Shown here piece by piece: positions 22,552-33,150 of a DNA stretch of 64,000 nt. The translations under genes and the position numbers were made by a program. Every line of letters begins with the position of its first letter. The first letter of the stretch is position 1. Origin of the DNA: Isoetes taiwanensis (taxonomy: Eukaryota; Streptophyta; Lycopodiopsida; Isoetales; Isoetaceae). The stretch is taken from positions 17,774,089 through 17,838,088 of the forward strand of contig JAJEKV010000005.1 of NCBI GenBank assembly GCA_021234155.1, given 5' to 3'. Under the pieces are notes generated by a model. The model was not told where the DNA came from. It made no database searches and saw only the letters and a program-made list of their open reading frames with translations.

Positions 22552-22902
22552 TCTAGCTCACTAATTTCTCCCGCAGACCGTGTTTCCTATAAGACTGGTA
22601 CGTTTCCCTTCAGACCGCTTGTTAAATACCCAAAGACAAAAAGACTACCAAAAAGGTAAAAGGTTTATCTAAGAAAACCTAAACCTTTTATCCAAGCTTA
22701 AGACCCTTTTCTTGGTGCTCGGAGAATATATTTTGATATTAAGCTTACTGAATAAATGTTGTTACATGGTTCATGTTGTTGTCGTGCCCTAGCATATTGA
22801 CAGTATGGTTTTGAAGAAACGGATTGCAAAAATTGCAGGTTCAAAATATATATTTGAGTATAAGCAACTGAAAAATGGATTCTATATAGAGTCTAAGTTT
22901 AT

Positions 22903-23104
22903 TAAGTTGAGAGGACTCTGCAACTTTCTATTCATTATTACTAGGTGCTATATATAAACACATTCTTTCCTTTACAAAATCGATCCGCTTAGAGGAAGGC
23001 TGCAAAATTGTCTCATTCTCTACAGGTGCTTGGAAATGACACATATAGACCCAGGTAATACCATTATCCGTGCATTTCAGCATGTTTGAGTAGTATTCCA
23101 AGCA
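22903..23104. other. Start of inverted-duplication spacer
   Basis: Anonymous sequence between the inner edge of the left arm and the PPR fragment. Confidence 0.3.
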
Positions 23105-23485
23105 AAGAAGCTTTTTGATGTGAAGCTTTTTGAAAACATGTACAGCAAGCGCCTTGTGGATGCTCTTCAACTATTTGCGCAGATGTTGGAGCGCAATATT
23201 TCCTCTTGCAGTGCTGTTGTTGGAGCATATGCACAAAAGGGATATTCCATGGAGGCTTTCCAACTCCTAGTGCAAATGCATTTGCAACGTATGATGCCTA
23301 ATCATCTAACTCTTAGTAGCATTCTGGATGCATGTAGAAATGCTAATATCATTGATGAAGACTGCTTCAATATTATATATGCCATGTGTAGCAGTTTACA
23401 GCAATACAGACCTTGCTCTCATTTTATACATTCTGCATGCCTCCAGGTACATTTTTGCAACAAATATTTTTCTTTCTCTATATGA
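23105..23485 (+). pseudogene. Pentatricopeptide-repeat (PPR) gene fragment
   Basis: An open stretch reading KKLFDVKLFENMYSKRLVDA, LQLFAQMLERNISSCSAVVG, AYAQKGYSMEAFQLLVQM and MMPNHLTLSSILDAC. This is the PPR helical repeat pattern (about two motifs of the P-L-S type, with the SILDAC ending usual in E/DYW editing factors). PPR proteins bind organellar RNA, often for C-to-U editing. Only about two motifs remain, with no start, targeting peptide or DYW domain. It is an isolated relic, with a further piece 460 bp downstream. Confidence 0.75.
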
Positions 23486-23943
23486 ACGTCTGCTTAGAAA
23501 AAGGAATGCATGGATTCGAGATTACTTGAGAAGATCCAATGCACAAGATCAGACCAATTGAAAGACTTCACAATATAAAAAGCAACCTCAAATGCTTTAT
23601 CAAATGGTTTAAGTTTTGTTGTAACATACATATGGCACGATCTAGAGCAGATAATACCAGCAATATAATGTGCACATTCATGCTTTGGAGATTATGAATA
23701 ACTGAAGGTACGAGCTTGGAGATCCATTTGTTGAGCTTTGTCTTGATATGCAGTCGTTAAGTTCCAAAGCTATTCCACCTGACTCGGCCTTGTTCTGTCA
23801 CAGCTACATAACAATAAGAAGTAAAGAAGGCTTTCTTCTTTGAGACGTTTGCAAATCTTACAAAAAAAATGATCAAGGTTTGAGGATATGTCATATTCTG
23901 ATGCAGATGCAGCCCATATTAAATGTTGGCATTGAAAGAATGG

Positions 23944-24070
23944 TCTAAGCCTTTTTCTTCAGCTGAGGTTCGAGGATGTGCAGTCAAACAGGTTCACATT
24001 TATCAGCATCCTTGATGGGTGTTTCAGACATGCTGCCCATGTACAAACATGCCTGATTCCTTGCAAGTAG
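23944..24070 (+). pseudogene. Second PPR fragment
   Basis: The frame reads LSLFLQLRFEDVQSNRFTFI and SILDGCFRHAAH, then a stop at 24068-24070. The FTFISILD-C pattern is the second half of a PPR motif and probably derives from the same ancestral gene as 23105-23485. The DNA between has no detectable PPR sequence. Confidence 0.6.
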
Positions 24071-24589
24071 TCTTCTCTCTATTTCTTGTTCAGGACAATC
24101 TAGAAAGAAAACAAATTCGGGAACAATGCCAGTCTGTTGTCATGAAAGAACTAAAATAAGTTACACAAGTCATAACTTTAAGAGCCAAGTTTTTGATAAA
24201 AAGCAAAGATATGCTTTGCCGAAGAAAAAACAGTACATATGATACAAAGAAAAGATTAGAAGAAGCAATACTTCCAATGTTTTCAAATGCCACACGGTTC
24301 TCTTCATTTCGGGGAAACCATCAATAAGAAAGATATTATTGTTGTGATTCCGCATTGCATTTTGAAGAACATGGATAGTGTCTATTGGAGGAACTATTTT
24401 TCGTTCATTGATGATGTTCTGAATCTCTCTCCTGATAAACCAAAAACATGTTCATTGGACTTTCTCAGCTTCTTCCTAACATAACTAACATAAGGGAACA
24501 AGGATACTAACCCATCCTCGGAGCCAGAGCTGCCCAGAAAGTGATTCCATTTTTTAAGGGTTATAAAAGAACATGGAAAGCTTCACTAA
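24071..24589. other. Anonymous spacer ending in the MITE target site
   Basis: No gene was recognised. TAA at 24587-24589 is the left target duplication of the MITE. Confidence 0.3.
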
Positions 24590-25006
24590 GGCCCTTTTTC
24601 CACAGCAGTCACAAAATATGACTGTCATATACCATATAAGACACCTTGTGACTCCAAGGCTAAAATGAGACACACAAATCTAAACTTGTTTTTCCACTGC
24701 ATGCTAGTCATAAAATATGACACCACTAAAATGCTAGTGGAAAAGCATGAAAAAATAAGACACGTCTTATTTTTAGTTATTTTTAGTTATATATTCAAAT
24801 AAGACTAGGTGTCTTATTTTACGGCGGGGGAAATCCCCCGGAATAAAATAAGACTCCATTTGGTATCCAAACCTATTCCGAACCTAAATAAGACATGTCT
24901 TATTTTTATAGTGGAAAAGTGATTTACTTTTAAGACAATAGGTGGCCAAATAGCATTGGATAAAATATGTGACTTTTAGAGATAAGACTACCGTGGAAAA
25001 AGGGCC
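24590..25006. mobile_element. Tourist-like (PIF/Harbinger-type) MITE, 417 bp
   Basis: The terminal inverted repeats are GGCCCTTTTTCCACAGCAGT (24590 on) and, as reverse complement of the right end, GGCCCTTTTTCCACGGTAGT (19 of 21 bases match). The element is flanked by TAA on both sides (24587-24589 and 25007-25009), the 3-bp target duplication typical of PIF/Harbinger elements. The interior is AT-rich, has several AATAAGAC/GTCTTATT palindromes and codes for nothing, so it would need a transposase supplied in trans. Confidence 0.85.
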
Positions 25007-25730
25007 TAACTAATAGATAAAACTACATGGTGTCTATCCACATAAGCTTTTGAATGTGTGATGTTGTACAAGAATGTTGAAATGGATGAAGCCAGAGTGT
25101 CCTTCCAGGATGTGATTTCAAAAAAAATTGACTCGCATGTTCGAATGCCATTACACCCTATCTCGACGAAGCTCTCTTTCCTTGTGTTTATATTCATTCG
25201 TATTTTCTTTTATGAATATATATTGTGATTTCTTAAAGAAATCTGTGATTTGAACGACCTAGGTAAGAGGTCATATACATGACACTGTTAGATATCTACA
25301 AAAACATAATAGTAGACTTCTCGTTTGAGAAGTCGTTCAAATTGATAACTTGATTTGGTACGCGGTTTTACTTCAAAAATTGTTAGGATGACTGATAAAG
25401 GAATTAATATCAACATGGGTTGAAGGTCTTGTTATTAAAAAGTTAGTTTTGTTACGTTTATAGGAAGATTTAGATGCGTGTCAGATGCTGGTCATGTTGT
25501 AACATTGTTAGAAGGTGCTCATTGCTAGTGATAGTTCCTAATTGGATACACTATCTAGCGAATTTGTTACTCAGAACATGGCACTCGTATAAAATGCAAA
25601 TTCAAATGTAGTTTCCTTTGTAAAGGTCTACGCATTCACCACTGACGATATCAAATAGCATAACTATTTGCATCACCTTATTCTTGATCTTTAAAGGATC
25701 TAATGGAAAACAATTTATACCTAGTATAAA
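25007..25730. other. Anonymous spacer
   Basis: No gene or repeat was recognised. Confidence 0.3.
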
Positions 25731-26156
25731 TTAAATTTGAATCTCATTTATTATTCGTAAAAACTTGTCTTGATGTATGCCATCGTGCAAATAATAAAAT
25801 GCAATATTATCATGCTCCATTACATATTGAGAAGCTTCACATGCCCTATTCAGTTCTAGAATAAAGTTAAACCAAAGTAGAGAATAGAGAAGGAGGTTAA
25901 CCCTCCACTCGCAAATTATGGGAAATAACTCTCGAGTCTGGCGCCACGAGCCAAGAAAATTATCCTTATATTGCTCTTTCATGCAACAAATGCTCTTCAT
26001 GTAAGTGGGACATGTTACTCTATCAAATCCGTAAATAATGCATACAAAAGGTGCAAATGTTAACGCACCAACTAACGAAGCCAATCCAAGGTATATTCCA
26101 TAGGATATACCGTATCCTAGAACCCTACCGTCCATCCAAAAAGAAGATGGGGTCAA
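25731..26156 (-). CDS. Uncharacterised membrane-protein-like ORF
   Basis: An open stretch on the minus strand of about 140 codons. The first in-frame ATG is at about 26135 (MDGRVLGYGISYGIYLGLAS). It has a hydrophobic segment LGLASLVGALTFAPFVCIIY (about residues 15-40), then CPTYMKSICCMKEQYKDNFL and a second hydrophobic patch LLLYSLLWFNFIL, and ends HQDKFLRIINEIQI. Length and composition look coding, but no family is recognised. Part of it (25892-25936) matches one half of the GC-rich hairpin at 51116-51218, so it may include a repeat. It could be one exon of a decayed gene. Confidence 0.35.
   Translation of the reverse strand: MTPSSFWMDGRVLGYGISYGIYLGLASLVGALTFAPFVCIIYGFDRVTCPTYMKSICCMKEQYKDNFLGSWRQTRELFPIICEWRVNLLLYSLLWFNFILELNRACEASQYVMEHDNIAFYYLHDGIHQDKFLRIINEIQI
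25892..25936. repeat. 45-bp segment shared with the hairpin at 51116
   Basis: GGAGGTTAACCCTCCACTCG then ATTATGGGAAATAACTCTCG AG (25892-25936) matches 51116-51161 at most positions. Similarity stops abruptly on both sides. Only one arm is present here. Confidence 0.6.
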
Positions 26157-26378
26157 ACCCCATTTTCCATGTCATCCTATGCCATGGTTTGAAGTCAATC
26201 ATGCAGTCAATTAAAGAACACATCTGCCCTTACACAGACTAAAAGAATCATGGCATAACATGGTCTTTCATCTTGCATAAGCATGGAAAACACAGCTATA
26301 AGAACGAATCTGGGCAATCTGTCAACTCTAGAACATAAGGATTTAGCTGCTACCTGCCAACAGCCACCCCACAATCAA
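26157..26378. other. Anonymous spacer
   Basis: Nothing recognised. Confidence 0.3.
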
Positions 26379-26524
26379 ATATCTATCTATCTATCTAACT
26401 AAATATAAGATTACTAGGAAAAAAAAAGTTTTGGAATTATCTATGTAGATTACTAGGGAAAAAAAAGTTTTGGAATTATCTATGTAGATTACTAGGAAAA
26501 AAAAAGTTTTGGAATTATCTATGT
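26379..26524 (+). repeat. ATCT microsatellite and three 39-bp tandem repeats
   Basis: A short (ATCT)n run at about 26380-26397 is followed by three units starting AGATTACTAGG at 26408, 26447 and 26486. Each unit continues with a run of A, GTTTTGGAATTATC and TATGT. The units differ only in A-run length and one base, so the duplication is recent. Confidence 0.8.
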
Positions 26525-28356
26525 GTTTTGGAATGCTATTTCCGGCGACAATTTTTTTTTTTTTCCGGCAAAAAAGACCCTACTCTCTTCGAGCTCCAAT
26601 TGCGGCATGGAGAAGCCGTGACATCGATAGAATATTGCAGAGAATCCTCTTTTTCTTGCCTCTTAGCGCTTCGAATTTTATGTAAGTAGGACTATTTTTG
26701 AGCTTGGGTCCAGTTGCATAAAAAGCCATCGTGCTCCTTTTTCTTCGCCTTCATCAATTTGCTTTTATTTATGTTGTTTATATGCAGTGCATAAGATTTC
26801 TAAGGCCTATCAAATCTTCTGGCGCTGTAAACAAAATGTTAACTATGATGTTCTTGGGCGGAATCAAGGCTAGAATCCCGTACCATCTAGTTTAGGGCAA
26901 AATTGCTTCAGGTAGCAAGAATGGCTTCCCCATTCCGTTCTACATTACATGATGATGGGTTTTCATTTTGCACGAAATTCAATTGACGAAATAAAGAAGA
27001 CGATGAGAAGGATATGAACTGAAGACACTGCATTATGGTCAAAGTGACAGTGACAGAGGATCAGAGGTAAGCCAACTATCAAGAGTGTTCAAATAGCTAT
27101 TATTTTCTAAATCTTGTGAAGAAAGAGCCAAATTTCTGCAGTTTCTTGAAGAACTATTGTATAGCAGGTTGTGCCATCACAAACTGTACAAGTTCCTACT
27201 TTTCTTGCACTCTCAACCTTCCATGTTCCGCAACTCATCAGTGATCTGAGTTTGTTTTTCTTTCTATTTTCCAGCCTCCTTTCAACAAATATTGATAGGT
27301 TGTATTAAAGTTCAGTAACATATTCTCATATCCTTTTACAAATTTGGGCAGCAGCTGCAATTATCATGGCAAGTTTGCAGCATGAGGTTGCATGAGATCA
27401 TTCTGTCTGAATTTTCTGTGCTAATGGGATTCATTGTCCTATGTGATGCTCAAAATGCATGGGTGCGATATCAAATGCACCATATGTGATGTTATTGTTT
27501 GGTTTCCTTTCTATTTCCTAACCTTCCATTAGTATGTATTGGTAGGTTATGGAATATCTGGCATACCTACACACTTTACAAAGCCATCTAATATGTGTTG
27601 TATTGGACATGAATATTGCTGGAGCTACTTATGAAGTCTGGTGCTATGCGATCTTCACATTGCAGTAAGAAAAAACCTAAAGTATACACTCTACAAAAAA
27701 AGCTTAGAAACCAGAGCAATTGTAGAAGAGCCTAAAGAACCAGATAATCATATGTCACCGATTCCAAATTAGACAAATATAAGTCGTTTTAAAAGCACTG
27801 CATAGGATGAGGTTCATGACCAGAGTTGCTAATTGAATCCGATCAGTTTCAAGGTCAAATCTGCTCGTGCTTGCTAAAGTTTGCATGCATCACTGTTTGC
27901 ACATTAAGTGTTATAACTTCTCCTTCATTTTTGAATCACATCAATATTTGCATTTGTCATTGGAGAAAAATATGAATGACTTAGATGGCCCTATTTTTGC
28001 TTAAACTTCGTTCCATTTAAGTTGACTTTTGATTTATGTTTTAGGTACAAAGATATACCCAAGGTTTTTGCATGCAGATACATGAAAATTGATGCATTGC
28101 CATAGTCTAACCGCGCAATAGTTGGCTTTTGTATAGAGAAGGCCTACACAACAATTGCCAAGACATTATTATGGTTTATAATCTTCTCGTGTAGAAGCCC
28201 GTCAACATAAATATATAATGCATTGCCTACTTAAATTTTAGGATTTTCCCAAATATAGTGGTGAGTATATCATGGTGTATGTACCTTTCATATATCACCA
28301 ATACTAACAACAATACATCCATACATAGCATCAGTCATAAAACAACCATAATTTCC
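26525..28356. other. Intergenic DNA, nothing recognised
   Basis: AT-rich sequence without an identifiable gene, RNA or mobile element. Confidence 0.35.
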
Positions 28357-28526
28357 AAATATTTCATCGTTACTTTTTATTCTTCATTGGAAATACTATA
28401 CCATACAAGCCATTCTCAGAAACCTTGCCAATCACATCATGTTATATTTCATCGTTACTTTTTATTCTTCATTGAAAATACTATACCATACAAGCCATTC
28501 TCAAAAACCTTGCCAATCACATCATG
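28357..28526 (+). repeat. Two 85-bp tandem repeats
   Basis: The unit beginning TATTTCATCGTTACTTTTTA (28360 and 28445 regions) is repeated once at a period of 85 bp with about two differences, ending in CCAATCACATCATGTTATA. The 95-codon frame across it is a by-product. Confidence 0.75.
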
Positions 28527-28830
28527 TTATACCCTTAAAGCTTAAGGGTATATTCTCCATTAGCAATTAGTGAAATTATAGTTTATATGCTCAACAAATA
28601 ATGAAAAATCAAATGCTTTAGTAAGCTAGTTCCCATCAATTAGAATGACCAATCCTTCAATTAAAATCAAAGTAAACAAGCAAAGGTCTCCAAAGGCAGA
28701 CAAATGTGTGTTTGAAATCTTTTAGAGAATTGTATGTCAAGTGTTTATATCTTGGACGACAATGAAGTGCACAAATAGGCAGTTGGACTGGAATTCAGTG
28801 AAATCTCCAAACCTCATATTTGGGCTTGAC
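28527..28830. other. Anonymous spacer
   Basis: Nothing recognised; this is the left flank of the miniature LTR element. Confidence 0.3.
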
Positions 28831-29750
28831 TGTTGAGGAATAGTGATCTGGATCCTAATCACGGATCACTGTGGATGCAGCAAAGCAATCCTTATGAAAT
28901 TCCACCAGAATGCCTGTTCAAATTTGTGTCTATTCATCCATCTATATAATGTATACCACGGCTAAGGTTTTCCCAGCCAGCCAGATCAATTCATCTTCTT
29001 TATTTCTGTACTTTATCATGGTATCGAAGCCAGAGATGGCTTAGAACATTTGAAGGATTCGTGGCTGCTGTAGAACAGCCTTGGGACCTGTTATGAAGGA
29101 GAGTAGTGCATAGACAATGAAGACGAAGAGCTCCAGATTAGAATTGAAGAAATTGAAGGTATTATTTCCTTTTTCATTTCATTCCAAACCCATATATAGA
29201 AGATCTAGATTCCTACATGCATGCTGGGATTGCAGATGGCGGAATCTCCATTGTATCTGCAAAATATGTTGGGTAATTTGCTTAGAAAAGAAGCATACAG
29301 ATGCCCACGAATATGACGCAGAGAGCAAAGGAGATTTTAGAGGTAAATAAATTGCTGAGCATTTCACTATTTCTTCATTTGTTTTCCTTGAGTAGCCTGG
29401 TTTCAAGAATGAGACTGGAAGAAGCCCACAAGAGCCTTGTGCTTAGGAAGACGTCCCAAAGCAAGATGCAATTCAGAAGAAGGAATTGCAGAGCAAGGGG
29501 AGCAAAAAAGAAGACTCCTAAATAAGAAGACTTCTAAGACTCTTGATCGGATTATAGATCAAAGGGGAGTGTTGAGGAATAGTGATCTGGATCCTAATCA
29601 TGAATCACTGTCGTGGATGCCAGCAGTGCAATTCTTACGAAACGCCACCAGAATACATGTTCAGTTTTGTGTCTGTTCATCCATCTATATAATGTAAACC
29701 ACACCTGGGGTTTTTCCAGCCAGCCAAATCAATTTATATCCTTCATTTTT
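28831..29750 (+). mobile_element. Miniature (TRIM/SMART-like) LTR retrotransposon, ~920 bp, non-autonomous
   Basis: The 5' LTR (28831-29018, 188 bp) starts TGTTGAGGAATAGTGATCTG and ends TTATCA. Directly after it comes TGGTATCGAAGCC (29019-29031), a one-base variant of the initiator-Met-tRNA primer site common to plant LTR elements. The polypurine tract AAAGGGGAG (29561-29569) precedes a second LTR starting TGTTGAGGAATAGTGATCTG at 29570 and fading out near 29750. The internal 540 bp encode no gag or pol. They hold a short ATG frame at about 29117 and segments bounded by GT/AG-like sites, so they could include captured cellular sequence. Mobilisation would need proteins from a related copia element. 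Confidence 0.8.
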
Positions 29751-30093
29751 GTTGGGGTTTTAAGGGTGCACAGGGCGCTGATTGTATATATAAAGTTAGA
29801 CTCTCTATAGAATCCATTTTTCAGTTGCTTATACTCAAATATATATTTTGAACCTGCAATTTTTGCAATCCTTTTCTTCAAAACCATATTGTCAATATGC
29901 TCATGTAACAACATTTATTCACTTAGCTTAATATCAACATATATTCTCCGAGCACCAAGAAAAGGGTCTTAAGTTTGGATACAAGGTTTAGGTTTTCTTA
30001 GATAAACCTTTTACCTTTTTGGTAGTCTTTTTGTTTTTCGGTATTTAACAAGGCGGTCTGAGGGAGCCAGGAGGGAGAAATTAATGAGCTAGA

Positions 30094-31198
30094 ATGAAAC
30101 AGTATTCGCAGTATTCGAGATCAGACGATTATCCAGAGGTATTTCCTTTTGACATTCAATTGAGCATCCTGTCATGCATGCAGATTGAGGACCCTTTTGG
30201 GTCGTGCTTGCTTGTTTGCAAGGCGTGGAAAGATGCAATTTTGTTCTCCGGCTGTTTTGCCAGGCTCCAACATAGCCACAGTATCTGGGGTTATCTAAAA
30301 CGTAGAATGCCTTATGGTTTGGAAATGCCTTATTATCGCAATAAAGGCTTAGTTTTTCAGAATGGCCCCTATAAAGTTTTGAATGCTATGCTCGAACGTG
30401 ACGAGGCGATATATTGTTTTGATAAAGGCATAGTCTTTGCTACACATAGTACGGGTTGGGATAGTCTTGATAAGTGGGATATGAAGATAAGGGTTGGGAA
30501 TCCAATAAAGGATAACTGGAAAGTAATCCCTCCTCCTTCCAAAATGTTTTTCCCAACCGTTATGAGTGTGGATACCTCAACATCACCTGCTACCTTTAAG
30601 ATAGTAGTTGTAGCAGATGGAGATGCGGATGCATATCGAAATGGGTTGCAGATCGAAATATTCAATTCCGCAACAAGTACTTGGAGCAAGGGGAATACTC
30701 TTTCTTTAAATGGGCCCTTTCAAAATAAACTTCGGCAAACTTTGGTACTGGTTCTTGTGCATAGAAAGCGAATAGTAACTTACGATTTCGAACAAGATAT
30801 ATAGAGTGTAAAAAGCTATTTGTCACTAGAAGAGGCAAATTGGGAAGAAATTATGCTTTGCAAGGAGGCGCCAATCTTAATATCTGATTTGTGGCCCCGG
30901 GCCATGCTTTGGAAGGAAAAGTCATTTGACAAGGGCATTATCAAGTGGGAATTAATGGCTAAACTTGACATTGAAGCATTCTTAGCACAACATAAGCTCG
31001 AGTTTAGATGCCAGAAATTAAAGTGGTATTCACATTGCACGGGGGATGTTATTACGATCATGATATACCTACCTTCGGAGAATAGCTTTGGTTAATTACG
31101 ACATGAGAAAGGATTGTTGGGAGCATGGAGGATTAATGGAAGGCACATGTGCAGATGACATGGGAATTGAATTCACTCCCAACTTGATTACAGTTTAA
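30094..31198 (+). pseudogene. F-box protein pseudogene, right copy
   Basis: Same gene as the left copy. ATG at 30094, F-box PFDIQLSILSCMQIEDPFGS and LLVCKAWKDAILFSGCFARL, then SIWGYLKRRMPYGLEMPYY, which the left copy lost by deletion. The frame is open for 236 codons, then TAG replaces the Trp codon in DIWSV (30802-30804). Downstream the frame resumes (SYLSLEEANWEEIMLCKEAP). A 2-bp deletion in GAGAATAGC (about 31079; the left copy has GAGAATATAGC) shifts the end before the ancestral stop at 31196-31198. Neither arm is intact, but the lesions do not overlap, so inactivation followed or accompanied the duplication independently in each copy. Confidence 0.85.
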
Positions 31199-31957
31199 AG
31201 GATTGCTGATGAACATTAAGTAGCACCCAAGCACATAAAGGCAAAGAGGGCACTATTTCTTGATATCTTTATTTATTTTTTATTTTTTTTGGTGGTTAGA
31301 TTAAGGCATGCAGCTGACTTGGAGCCGACTCGGAGGGGCTAAAATAGTCACAACAATTACATGTCCCTATCAACTATCACAATCCAAGTCCTCCGCACAA
31401 GGTCTTATGAAGGATAATCCACCTCAAAACTTGAAAGTGATTATAAAGAATGACATCATGTTCCGTGATTTGAGAATTAGATACGTTTCATCGAAATATA
31501 ACAATGTGTAGACAAACACATAGCACATGGTTGCTAGAACTGCTGATGAAGTTATATTGAATAAAGTGTCCAGTAATAATGTAGCAGTCTTTATGTTTGT
31601 ACTTTCTTTATGATAGCAAGTAAATTACCCATTGGGTCTTGTTTGTGATTGGCCCCTTTTCTTTACTGAAGTATTTTTGAAGGACATTCTCGTGCTTCTT
31701 TGGCGTAATATAAAAGAAAAGAAACACAGCAGGCATATCCTTAGTAGACAAGTTGGGTATTGGTTTCGCAATAACATGATCAGGCTCAGCCGTAGAGCCA
31801 AATTAAAATACGTCTTTAGGATATGTAAGTGCTGATGCTAAATTAAGCTGCAAATAATGATACCAGGGAAGTGGTGCCTGAAATTGAAGAATGAATGTAA
31901 AGAATGCATCCATGGAGAAAGAAATAAAAAACTTACCCTAGATCCATGTATGAAGGC

Positions 31958-32245
31958 CTAGAGAGGGTTCACAACAATATATCCCTGCATGTGAAAAAGT
32001 CGTTCTAAGATCAACTTACGTAGTAACATAATACATGCATACAAGAACTTACAACCCACCTTGTCCATACTAACAAGCAGAGGATCTATGAAAAAGGTAG
32101 GAATTTCTTCCATCAATTCACTGGTTGGCCTGAATGTAAACCTATAGTAAATCCTCCCATTTTTGAACACAGCTAATCCTTGAACTTTTTGTACCATTTC
32201 TTGTGTAGCGAATAAAATATGGAGATGATTGTCATAAAGAAACAT
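31958..32245 (-). CDS. Coding-like ORF in the right arm of the inverted duplication
   Basis: A 95-codon minus-strand frame from ATG at 32245: MFLYDNHLHILFATQEMVQK, VFKNGRIYYRFTFRPTSELM and EEIPTFFIDPLLVSMDK, then a possible splice donor (AAG GTGGGT) inside the frame near VSMDKVG. The left-arm copy is interrupted by a stop after MEEIPS and by an insertion. It may be an exon of a gene convergent with the F-box gene. The family is not recognised. Confidence 0.3.
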   Translation of the reverse strand: MFLYDNHLHILFATQEMVQKVQGLAVFKNGRIYYRFTFRPTSELMEEIPTFFIDPLLVSMDKVGCKFLYACIMLLRKLILERLFHMQGYIVVNPL

Positions 32246-32451
32246 AGAGGCATATTAGATAAATCTAGAAGTTACATATGCACCATAACAACACCTTCTA
32301 GACATTTCCAGAATGTGGGTTAGCTCCCACCATCTGTAGATTGAGCATGGCATTGGTACAATATAGAGATATCAAATCCCATATGCAATATGTAGATCAC
32401 TAGAGACGAAAATAAAACTGTTCTTTAATTTCATTTCCAATTTATATGAAA

Positions 32452-32480
32452 CTAGAAAAAGTGCCCAGCGTTGCTGGGCA
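32452..32480 (-). mobile_element. Helitron-like 3' terminus
   Basis: Read on the minus strand: hairpin TGCCCAGC-AAC-GCTGGGCA (32480-32462), then six bases (CTTTTT), then CTAG, followed by a host T at 32451. An 8-bp GC-rich hairpin shortly before a CTRR end and insertion next to a T are the hallmarks of Helitron 3' ends. The element would extend to the right in plus coordinates. I could not locate a convincing TC-type 5' end, and no Rep/helicase sequence is visible. It may be a non-autonomous or truncated copy. Confidence 0.55.
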
Positions 32481-32844
32481 TTTCAATAGGCTTAAGTTCA
32501 AGAACTGATAATATTAGCGAAGTTTGAAAATAAGAATGCATTTGTTTTTGTTGCTCCATTTTCAAGTGCAAAGGCATCATGTTTGCATCTCACATTTGTA
32601 ACATATATTGCTTAGAGAAGACGAAAGTAATTAGATGAATTTATTGCAGGGAGAGAAAAGCCTTGAGATCTGCAGTAATGTCATGTTGGGTTGGATTTAA
32701 CCATTTGAAATGGGTAATTCGAAACAATTTTCTTTGTGTATATGAAATTCCCAATTGCAACAGAGAATTGTACTCATTTGGGTAAGTTATGTAAATAACT
32801 TATCCATGCCCCAACACTTGGTGCATACACGTCTATTAATGTAC
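32481..32844. other. Anonymous spacer, possibly Helitron interior
   Basis: No gene was recognised. Confidence 0.3.
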
Positions 32845-33150
32845 ACCCACTCTCGCCACTTGGAATGGCTTGGAGCCGGTGCAGAAAGCTTTCTTGGCAT
32901 GGGCTCTGGGGGTGAAGTCCACAGTCCCATACCAGATACTGTTGCAGGAAACAGGTTTCTTGCCTCTTCAAAGGGGGCCCCTTGACAGACACATCGTCTA
33001 CTTCCAGAAGGTGGTCAGCATGGACGATACTCGTCTCCCTAATCTCGCTTACACTGTGGCAATGGGGCCTCAACACCTAAAAGCCTGTTGAGCTCAGTGG
33101 CTGGCCAAATGGAATGTGCGTTAGTACAGGTGCACCCGAGTGCAAACGGA
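32845..33150 (+). mobile_element. Internal LINE ORF2 fragment
   Basis: The frame from about 32870 reads PVQKAFLAWALGVKSTVPYQ, ETGFLPLQRGPLDRHIVYFQ and KVVSMDDTRLPNLAYTVAMG. This parallels the 13900-14100 part of the large LINE (ALGVKPSSP, KTGFLPLHGQPL, KVVNMGDARP). It lies downstream of the reverse-transcriptase core. Both ends are missing, and a frameshift ends the similarity near 33150. Confidence 0.7.

Larger units (their letters stand above)
20168..22902 (+). repeat. Left arm of a ~2.7 kb inverted duplication
   Basis: This segment is the reverse complement of 29789-32451 along its whole length, with high identity by eye. The outer edge is near TTTCACATAAATTGG (20171) and the inner edge near GAGTCTAAGTTTAT (about 22902). 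The left arm has roughly 55 bp not present in the right (around 20555-20610, ACCTAACCAATTGAAATATA onward) and lacks 23 bp inside the F-box gene. The arm holds a minus-strand F-box pseudogene and, on the plus strand, small coding-like ORFs. Confidence 0.9.
29789..32451 (-). repeat. Right arm of the ~2.7 kb inverted duplication
   Basis: Reverse complement of 20168-22902. The inner edge is near TAAAGTTAGACTCTCTATAG (29791 on). The outer edge is at CCAATTTATATGAAA (about 32436-32451), where similarity stops exactly at the Helitron-like CTAG. Between the arms lie about 6.9 kb of unrelated sequence. Confidence 0.9.
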
